The translations under genes were made by a program, and so were the position numbers. Below, one piece after another: positions 55,090 to 64,000 of a stretch of 64,000 bases of DNA (the stretch's first letter is position 1; each line of letters begins with the position of its first letter). The DNA is from Edolisoma coerulescens. Lineage: Eukaryota > Chordata > Aves > Passeriformes > Campephagidae. Under the pieces are notes generated by a model, which saw nothing but the letters and a program-made list of their open reading frames with translations, was not told the origin of the DNA and ran no database searches. Location of the stretch: contig VWZW01000480.1 in NCBI GenBank assembly GCA_013397115.1, positions 1 to 64,000 of the forward strand, in the 5' to 3' direction.

Positions 55090-56716
55090 GTGAGAAGTTT
55101 GCTGACTGCAAGGCTACAAAGGCAGCAGAGCGGTGTTCGTGCCAAGGTGTCCTGAGCAGGAATAAACCAACAGGGACATCTTGTGTGAAATGATCCAAAT
55201 TACTCATATGCAGCACATGGGACAAAAAGCTATGTAAAGAGGTTTGGAGGAATAATATGTCCTAGGGAGAGCACAGTGTTTCCCACTACCTAGGAAACCG
55301 GTGCTTCCTATAGTATCATCTCAAATTATTGATCACATTCCTCGCAGTGGTCTCAAAGTTTAAAGTTTTAGATCAATGTCTGCTCACATAGCAATTAGGG
55401 GAAGGACAAAGAGCAAAGAAGCCTCTTCTTTGTAGCCTGTCTGCAGAGCTGAGCCACTTTCTGACTGCTGTTGCCACTGATCTTCCAGTCCAAGGGAGAA
55501 AAAAGAGCTTGGACTCAAGGGTCTCATCTCACAAAAACTCCTCCTGTGCTTCCATTAGCATGAGTTAACATTACATCGTAGTAACAGTGGTGTTGTAAAG
55601 ACAGATGAGAAGTAAAGGGACTGTTAATAGCTTTGCATAGACAGCAGGTATATTTGAGGAAAGCAGACAAGATTTGGGGCTCAGCTTGTCCTCTTTGTTG
55701 CACTCTGTCACCTGCTGTAATGAAAGATATTGGTCCTGAGTCAAAATCTGGCTTCATGTATTAATGAGATGCATTAAAAGAGCGTGCAGGTCTGTGATTC
55801 ACAGCTAAACACCTCTGCCTCAGGAGTGGCTGCATTACATTTCAGGCATGGGGAAGCAGAGACCAGCAGAACTCTACCTGACTGTGCCAGCTGTACACAG
55901 CTGAGCCAAAAAAACAGTGGCAAAAATAAAAAATTATATTAAGGCCTTGAAAGTTGTGCTAAACAGAATTTGACTGCAGCACAAGAGACTCTCCTGAGGA
56001 AAAGCCACCCACAATCCCTGTAAGACATCTTGTGTCTTATGAAACAGAGACCCAAAAAGGATTCAGTTTTCTTGTCTGAGCCTCAAACTCTCAGAGTCAT
56101 TGCCAGTGAGCTCCTGGGAAACCATCTAAAGCCTCAAACTGCTTTCTTTCTTGCTGTAGCAGGCTTTTTTAAGTGGTCAGGGCAGGAGCTTGGAATTAGC
56201 CCTCCTCAGTCAGATTTCTGCCTTTGATGCTGCCCCTGTGTTGCATCCTCAGCAAGTTACTCAGTGTCCCTACCTTCACTGCATCCTATTACAGGAGCTA
56301 CTGCCGTGCAGAGCCCTGTGCAACACCCTCAGCAGCCTTAGTGCTGGGAAAAATAAGAAAAACTGCAGGAACAGTACCTTTAGGAGGACAAGATACTGGT
56401 TTCAGACACCTAGAGAGAGAAGAGAGGGGTTTGAATGTACCTAAATCGAGAAATAAAATTGAAGGAGACTCATTGGAGAGGAAATGGGTATCTATAAGGA
56501 AAGTCACCTCCCTACCCTGAGATGACTATGCATATTTAGGAAGAAGACCTCTTGCTGTGAGGGAGCTTTAGGAATGGTCTGAGCATCTCTTGGCCCAAAA
56601 CTTTCCACTACTGAAAACACTCTGATATTTACCTCCTGAGACTGCCATGCCAGACATTAAATTGCTCCTCTGCAGGGTCTGCTTAATTCCTGTCTCTGAC
56701 GATTTTCACCCTGCAG
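55090..56716 (+). other. CACNA1C: Intron 40 (1.6 kb)
   Basis: Non-coding; no repeat or gene recognised. The acceptor CTGCAG is followed at once by GGTAAC, a donor-like word that is part of the coding sequence. Confidence 0.9.
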
Positions 56717-56818
56717 GTAACCTGGAGCAAGCCAACGAGGAGCTGAGAGCAATAATTAAGAAAATCTGGAAGCGCACCAGTATGAAGCTGCTGGACCAGG
56801 TGGTGCCTCCCGCAGGTG
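56717..56818 (+). CDS. CACNA1C: CACNA1C exon 41: pre-IQ segment
   Basis: 102 nt, phase 1 start and phase 1 end, GNLEQANEELRAIIKKIW... to VVPPAG plus one base of Asp. This is the pre-IQ helix, one of the calmodulin-contacting stretches of the C-tail. The donor is a tandem GTGGTG: use of the first GT (56816) would remove only one Gly codon; the second (56819, GTGAGT) is the stronger site and gives the standard protein. Confidence 0.96.
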
Positions 56819-58141
56819 GTGAGTGCAGGATCTTGTCCCTGGCTCTGAATCTCTCTGGTTTTTTCCCCCACCTGTCATGTCCTACTGCACCTCATGATCA
56901 TCAGGTGGGATATGGAGGGCAGACTTTCTTCTACAAGCTATCTGTATTTCATCAGGCTGAGATCAGTTCTGTACTAATATGAATATCCTGTTCTTACTGC
57001 TGAGAAATCGGGGAAAGAAGGAAATGTGAGTGAATAGGAGTTATTGTGGGCATCCAGTGCGGCATTCACTGACTTTCCAGGTGGCCCTGTGGGCATAAAC
57101 CAGCCCTTGGCAGTCAGCCAACAGGTGCAGCCAGGTCCTGAGCCTTGCTCACCCTGCTCTGGAGTCAGTGGACCTTGTCTTCTAACATTTCCAGTGGGTT
57201 TGCAGAAGGGAGGAGAGCTACCTGGAGAAAAATGTAGTGCCCATTTTGGCTGACTGACAGGTTTTATTGAGTGGGAACACAGCTGTGACCACATTTCAGG
57301 GGTGAGAAGATCTTTTCTGTTCACTCAGACCCATGTTTAGGCACAAAGGGACAGAATTCCAGTGCAGAGAAGGGTCAGATCAGGGCTAGGATGGATGATC
57401 AGTCAGATACTGTTGGTGAGCCCAGCCTGTGAATGTCTTACCCCAGGCTGTCACAAGACAGAAGCATGTGTTGACCCAGACTGGGAGGCTGCAGCTATAA
57501 CGAGATCCTTTGTGGTTAACCAACACCAGAGACTGCAAAGGTTAGAAGTACTCCCGCTACCGGGGCTCTCTGCCAGCAGAGCCAGTCTGCCCAAATGCCA
57601 CCTGCACCTCTCCTCCTGGCTATTTACAGCAAGCTCTGGCCTGTGGAGCAATCCCTTCCTTCAGCCTCACATCCTGATGCCATATGTGAGGGCGAGTCAC
57701 ATTATGAGAGTGATACGTGAATTTAAACACTTCTTCCCATTCATGGTGACTTCCCGTGGGGGGACTTTTAATATGGATGGAGAATAAGCACAGACTTCTA
57801 ATAAATACACCATTTGTTAACAAAACAGATGCTAATATTTGTGCTCTTTTGAAGGCAAGACTGCAGTGGCTGAAGCCATATAATAGATAGCCACTCAGTT
57901 CAGATGACATCCTGTTCCTCCCTGTTCATAAACGGGAAGCTCTTTTATTCCTCATCCCCATGCCCCTCCTCTGGCTCTGGCAGCTTTCCTCCCTCCATGA
58001 GAGAATTCTTCTTTTGAGATGCCATTTACCAAACTGCAGAGACGGACTGCAGTGCCCAGTGTTTCTGCAAGGCTCACGGGAGCACATACACTGCTAAAAT
58101 CAGCTGCTTATTTAATTTATCATTTTAACCCCCCTTTGCAG
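56819..58141 (+). other. CACNA1C: Intron 41 (1.3 kb)
   Basis: Non-coding. It contains copy 2 of the 358-bp perfect repeat (57678-58035), which ends 106 nt before exon 42. Confidence 0.9.
57678..58035 (+). repeat. 358-bp perfect direct repeat, copy 2
   Basis: Identical to 52952-53309. Left flank CCTGA and right flank GCAGAG differ from copy 1 (GGTTC and TAAGAG), which sets the borders. The repeats are in the same orientation and enclose exons 39, 40 and 41. Confidence 0.97.
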
Positions 58142-58269
58142 ACGACGAGGTGACCGTCGGGAAGTTCTACGCCACCTTCTTGATCCAGGAGTATTTCCGG
58201 AAGTTCAAGAAACGCAAAGAGCAGGGGCTGGTGGGGAAGCCCTCCCAGCGCAACGCGCTCTCCTTACAG
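58142..58269 (+). CDS. CACNA1C: CACNA1C exon 42: IQ motif (calmodulin binding)
   Basis: 128 nt, phase 1 start and phase 0 end, completing Asp, then DEVTVGKFYATFLIQEYF... to NALSLQ. The IQ motif with its Ile-Gln pair and aromatic anchors is intact. It binds calmodulin for calcium-dependent inactivation and facilitation. Basic residues (KKRKEQ) follow. Acceptor TTTGCAG|AC, donor CAG|GTGACA. Confidence 0.98.
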
Positions 58270-60468
<2,199 letters not shown>

Positions 60469-60821
60469 AGAGCTGGAGGCTTGTTTGGAAACCATGTGAG
60501 CTATTACCAAAGTGATGGCAGGAGTGGGTTCCCCCAGACGTTCACCACCCAGAGACCTTTGCACATCAATAAATCTGGCAACAACCACGGAGATACCGAG
60601 TCTCCATCTCACGAGAAGCTGGTGGACTCCACCTTCACCCCCAGCAGCTACTCATCTTCAGGCTCCAATGCCAACATCAACAACGCCAACAACACTGCCC
60701 TGTGTCGCTTCCCCAGCCCACCCAGCTACCCCAGCACTGTCAGCACAGTGGAAGGCCATGGGACCCCCTTGTCACCCACCATATGTGTGCAGGAGGCTCC
60801 TTGGAAACTCCCATCCAAAAG
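60469..60821 (+). CDS. CACNA1C: CACNA1C exon 44: variable C-tail
   Basis: 353 nt, phase 0 start and phase 2 end, RAGGLFGNHVSYYQSDGR... to APWKLPSK plus AG of the next codon. A cytoplasmic, Ser/Thr/Asn-rich, probably disordered stretch (SSYSSSGSNANINNANNTAL). It departs from the mammalian sequence I remember after NNTAL (CRFPSPPSYPSTVS here against a GRLPRPAGYPSTVS-like version) and agrees again at STVEGHG. Acceptor GACAG|AGA, donor AAAAG|GTAAGT. Confidence 0.96.
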
Positions 60822-61687
60822 GTAAGTTTCAGAGCAGAGGGAGCCAAGGGAGCAGGTGTTGGAAGGTGCATGCAAACACCAGAGCACTGCTGCCGAGCTG
60901 AAGTCACTCCCAGACATTGCCCAGCCTGGATTGAGCCTTCTGGTTCTCTACCTGTGCCAAAGCCCACAGCGCAACAGATATGCACCAATTGGCCACTGCA
61001 AAGCACCAGCACTCTTACTGACCAACACACTTGATTTCTTTGGGCTTTATCAGGAAGAAACCTTTGTAAGATCCAAAGGGAACCTTATTTATCACTCCTT
61101 CACCACAGGGAGGTGTTTTATCAACCGGTAGCTGAAGGAGACTGCTCTTCAAGTCTTAATCGCCCAACAGGGAGCTTTGTTGAAGTCAGTGGTTTTTCAT
61201 TCAGCAGGTCATATCCCTACAGAGGTCACCAAAGACTTTCTGGGAGGAGGGAGGCAAGGTTTTCAGAAACAAAGCAAAGAAAATCCCCTTCTCTGGAGAG
61301 TTTTCAGGCTCTCTATACACAGATGACTAACACAAAAGGAATATAATTTTTCTCAGTGGGGGATTTTTTGTTAATACTTTCAGAAACAGCAGGAAGGAGA
61401 TGGATTTTTTTTCAGTGCAGAGAGTGAGCAGTGTGAAAAGGTGGACAAATGCTGCCCCTGGAAAGGACAGAATAGGACAATAAGACAGAGGAACTTCAGT
61501 GGATGCAGAATTGCCCAAGTGAAGAGTCCCGTGGTTTTTCTATTTCGTGCCTTCCTGAGGGAGGCCACAGGAGTTGCACAACGTGTGTTACCATCTGCCC
61601 TCCTCCTTGCTGACTTGTGCTGGTGTGGCACTGCTAACGTGGTGTTCTTTTCTCTCCCTGCTTCCCTGGGCACGTTCCTTGAATTAG
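60822..61687 (+). other. CACNA1C: Intron between exon 44 and the microexon (866 nt)
   Basis: Non-coding. Near its end it has a very good branch site, TGCTAAC (61632-61638), with the adenosine 51 nt before the microexon, then a T/C-rich tract and GAATTAG. Confidence 0.8.
61632..61638 (+). promoter_or_regulatory. CACNA1C: Predicted branch site of the microexon
   Basis: TGCTAAC is close to the ideal branch-site sequence. It is followed by 'ttcttttctctccctgcttc', a strong pyrimidine tract, as expected for a microexon that needs strong flanking signals. Confidence 0.7.
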
Positions 61688-61714
61688 GACACATTACTAC
61701 GAGACACTGGGACG
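61688..61714 (+). CDS. CACNA1C: CACNA1C 27-nt microexon in the C-tail (counterpart of exon 45)
   Basis: 27 nt, phase 2 at both ends, bounded by TTAG|GACA and GACG|GTACGT. Between exons 44 and 46 it gives KRTHYYETLGRSSSRDSQL, adding nine residues in frame. The paralogue Cav1.3 has KRTRYYETYIRSDSGDEQL at this place as I remember it, so order, phase and sequence agree across the junctions. The human Cav1.2 alternative exon 45 begins MHCCDMLDGG, plausibly a diverged, extended form. Without the microexon the frame also stays open (K-S-S-S-R), so it is probably a cassette. If the donor is ignored, a stop follows within about ten codons. Confidence 0.82.
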
Positions 61715-63056
61715 GTACGTGTTCTCCATAACCCTCTGACACCGGCTGGGTGTAACACCCACACTGCTCATCCTACTCAAACTCCAAATTCCCATTAATG
61801 CTGAACATGAGCTCTCCTTTTTGGTGTCAGTAGGGCTGAAATAGAGATACTGATCACCATAACAGCTCCAGAAAATACTCCCAACTCGGGGCATGTAGTG
61901 ATTCATGTTCTAGCTGTTTTCTAGATTTGGGGTTTTTTAGAGATTCTAGCTGGGCTCACGCATCTACACATTTTCTGATCACGGCATAGTGAAGTACACC
62001 CTGGCATGTTCATACAAAAATTCTGTATGGTTTTGGCTAAACACAGACTGTTGAGCAGGAGGAGATGCCAGGTACTTTTTGTTTCCCCTCTGCACCTTAG
62101 CAGTTTTACTTGCCTCCCATTTCAGAGGAAGGTCACTGCAGCACTGTCCTACAGGCTCTCTCATACAATGCACACCCACACTTCTCGCAGTGGTTTTTGC
62201 TTCAACCAGATGACAAGATAATATTGCCTCTCCAGTCCCGAAAAGATGAAAAAAAAAATGCCACCCTTCTCTCATGTGCAAATGCTAGTAAGAAACTGAA
62301 ATTGTTTCCAATGCCTCCATGTTCATACCTCAAAGGTTTAAGCTACCTCCAGTTTTTTATTTACTCCTCCGAAAACGCAAAGTCCAAATGAAGCAAAATA
62401 CGAGTGCTGAAATGTGAAACAGAGGGACAGAGAGGAGGCAAGCAGGGAATTAAGGGCTGGCACACCTAAGGCTTTGAACAGAGCCTACTGAATTCAGTAG
62501 AAGCACTCTGCAGTTGAAAAAAAGGACGAAAGGTGGAGAAGCCAGCAAGGATGAGAACGTGACCAGGAGGCAGAGGGCAGAGCTGGTGCAGAGTGAGGGA
62601 TTTGGGAGGCAAAGGCCACACATCACAGAGATGGGAAGGTTACTGTGAGTGGCCAGGAGGCTTCTCTGAAATCCATAACCAAGTTTTTTGGAACAAGGGA
62701 AAAAGCTTATTGCTGAGAGCCCATCTCAGATTTTACTGTGAGTTCCGTTAGGAGTATCTTTGGAAATGTGGTCAGTGTGATGTGCACATTAACAGAGTAC
62801 AGGTAGTCACAAATGACAAAATACATCTACAGTGTTGTTCAGCATTGGTTTAAGAAACTCATCCTGTGAAAGAGGACACAGACAAAGGTTGTTGCCTTGT
62901 ATTTGTGTACTCTGTAGCTCTGTTCAGTCATTGATTTTTCCATGATGGCTCTTCAGCATTATAATAAACTGAGACAGATGGAGCCTGTCATTCTTGTCTT
63001 TGTAACATGTTGTCTTTACCATCTCCATATCTTGACTTGTCTTTTTTGCTCATTAG
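61715..63056 (+). other. CACNA1C: Intron between the microexon and exon 46 (1.3 kb)
   Basis: Non-coding; no repeat or gene recognised. The end carries a T/C tract and CATTAG. Confidence 0.88.
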
Positions 63057-63185
63057 CTCCAGTTCCAGAGACAGCCAGCTGGCAATTGTTTGCCAAGAGG
63101 AAGTGTCTCAGGATGAGACTTATGATGAAAATTTGAATGAAGACATTGAGTACTGTAGTGAACCAAGTCTGCTCTCTACCGAAAT
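63057..63185 (+). CDS. CACNA1C: CACNA1C exon 46: C-tail acidic segment
   Basis: 129 nt, completing the split codon, then SSRDSQLAIVCQEEVSQD... to PSLLSTE plus AT of Met, phase 2 end. The ending CSEPSLLSTEM and the SQDETY block match mammalian Cav1.2, while QLAIVC resembles the Cav1.3 counterpart. Further CAG words at 63060-63062 and 63066-63068 could serve as in-frame acceptors that remove two or four residues. Donor AAT|GTGAGC. Confidence 0.95.
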
Positions 63186-63658
63186 GTGAGCTTTGCAGCT
63201 TTAGTCAAGGTGTTTGGGTGGTTCTTTAATTAAGGGGGAGAGGTGGGAAGAGGTGACATTTTTCTACAAAAATTTCAATCTATGGGGGAAGGTCAGAAAA
63301 TTTTAGTCAGGCAACTCAAATGTGAGAAAATAATTTTTTTTAAAAGTGCAGTTCAGCCCTAGAAGTAGCATTGAAAAGGATATCTTTCACCTCGGATCTT
63401 CCTTCTCTAAATGAGACATCTGGATCTGCAGGGCCTCCCCCCACATTCACTTCTACCTCCTGATGTTCCCAGACCTCCTTTTTAGAGGGTTCTCTGTCTC
63501 ATGGTCTCTTGTTACTGCTCCTGGACCAATAATAGTTGGAAGCTAGCTCACTCTTGCATCCCTTTGCTAGCATGATCTTCCTGGCTTCCTTGCTGGAAGA
63601 GGGCTTATTCTGCCCAATATCTGCTGCTTTTTTTAATTCCCTCTGCTCTCCTTCCCAG
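63186..63658 (+). other. CACNA1C: Intron 46 (473 nt)
   Basis: Non-coding; nothing recognised. The acceptor has a strong pyrimidine tract ending TTCCCAG. Confidence 0.9.
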
Positions 63659-63768
63659 GCTTGCGTACCAAGATGATGAAAACAGACAACTCACTCCACC
63701 AGAGAACAACAAAGGAGAGGACACCCGGCACTCTCCGAAGAAGGGGTTTCTGTGCTCCTCAGCACTAG
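63659..63768 (+). CDS. CACNA1C: CACNA1C exon 47: C-tail, last exon in window
   Basis: 110 nt, completing Met, then LAYQDDENRQLTPPEN... to FLCSSAL plus one base of Gly, phase 1 end. The QDDENRQLT core and SPKKGFL match Cav1.2. The donor CTAG|GTAACC points to further exons beyond the window; the distal regulatory domain and the stop codon are not included. Confidence 0.95.
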
Positions 63769-64000
63769 GTAACCTCCCAGCAGGGCTGGGCTGTGTTTCC
63801 TCTGCCTTGGTGAAGTTCTCACACCTCTCTGGAGGAATCCCAGCCTGTGTGGGCACGGATGTTGCCGTTTGCTGCATTCAGCTCGTGAGACCAGGAATCC
63901 CAGGGCGTGCAGACAATCCTCATCAGGCACATGGCTCTGCTGGCTTCACACTCAGTCAGCAGATGAACCTGTGGCTGTTTGGACAGTCCTCGTGATCTGT
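63769..64000 (+). other. CACNA1C: Start of the intron after exon 47
   Basis: Non-coding sequence to the end of the window; nothing recognised. Confidence 0.85.

Noticed and set aside
61113..61346. Open frame in the intron after exon 44 as a possible long alternative exon
   Set aside because: No match to any known Cav1 tail and no good acceptor/donor pair in phase; the 27-nt microexon nearby explains the expected position better.

Overview
The window is a piece of a bird genome and holds one protein-coding gene: the 3' part of CACNA1C on the + strand, which encodes the L-type voltage-gated calcium channel alpha-1C (Cav1.2). I find 18 exons with GT/AG borders and compatible phases. They start at repeat IV segment S2 (position 1903) and run into the C-terminal tail (position 63768). 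Counting one of the two mutually exclusive exons, the cassette exon and the microexon, they add up to 1993 nt, or 664 codons plus one base. The transcript continues beyond both ends of the window. The avian assignment rests on several CR1 LINE fragments; the style of their 3' ends suggests a songbird or another neoavian, but that is an inference. Exon numbers follow the usual human CACNA1C numbering as I remember it.

Layout. 1-1902 is intron, with an old CR1 copy close to the first exon. Exon 30 (1903-2013) is followed by a 17 kb intron. Then come the mutually exclusive pair exon 31 (19344-19427) and exon 32 (20063-20146), two alternative versions of segment IVS3, separated by a 635-nt intron. 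A 19 kb intron leads to the 33-nt cassette exon 33 (39460-39492). From 42372 onward the exons are closer together: S4 (exon 34), S5 (35), pore loop and selectivity filter (36-37), S6 (37-38), EF-hand (38-39), pre-IQ (40-41), calmodulin-binding IQ motif (42), proximal regulatory domain (43), and variable distal tail (44 to 47). The rest is intronic sequence with CR1 fragments, simple repeats, a CpG-rich block and one perfect 358-bp direct repeat.

Main observations. (1) A 27-nt microexon at 61688-61714, in the intron after exon 44, encodes RTHYYETLGR with its neighbours. It matches the paralogous Cav1.3 tail, and an automatic annotation could easily miss it. (2) Exon 32 has no usable branch-point adenosine within 78 nt of its acceptor and a roughly 243-nt AG-free zone. 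Between exons 31 and 32 lies a 102-nt open, phase-0 exon-like block ending in a strong donor, just upstream of a possible branch point. (3) A 358-bp segment is repeated without mismatch 4726 bp apart, flanking exons 39-41. It is either a very recent duplication or an assembly error; an 11-bp duplication around the single N at 45782 shows that assembly joins do occur here. (4) A CpG-rich block with a CTCF-like motif sits directly upstream of exon 35. I saw no second convincing gene, RNA gene, CRISPR array or intact mobile element.
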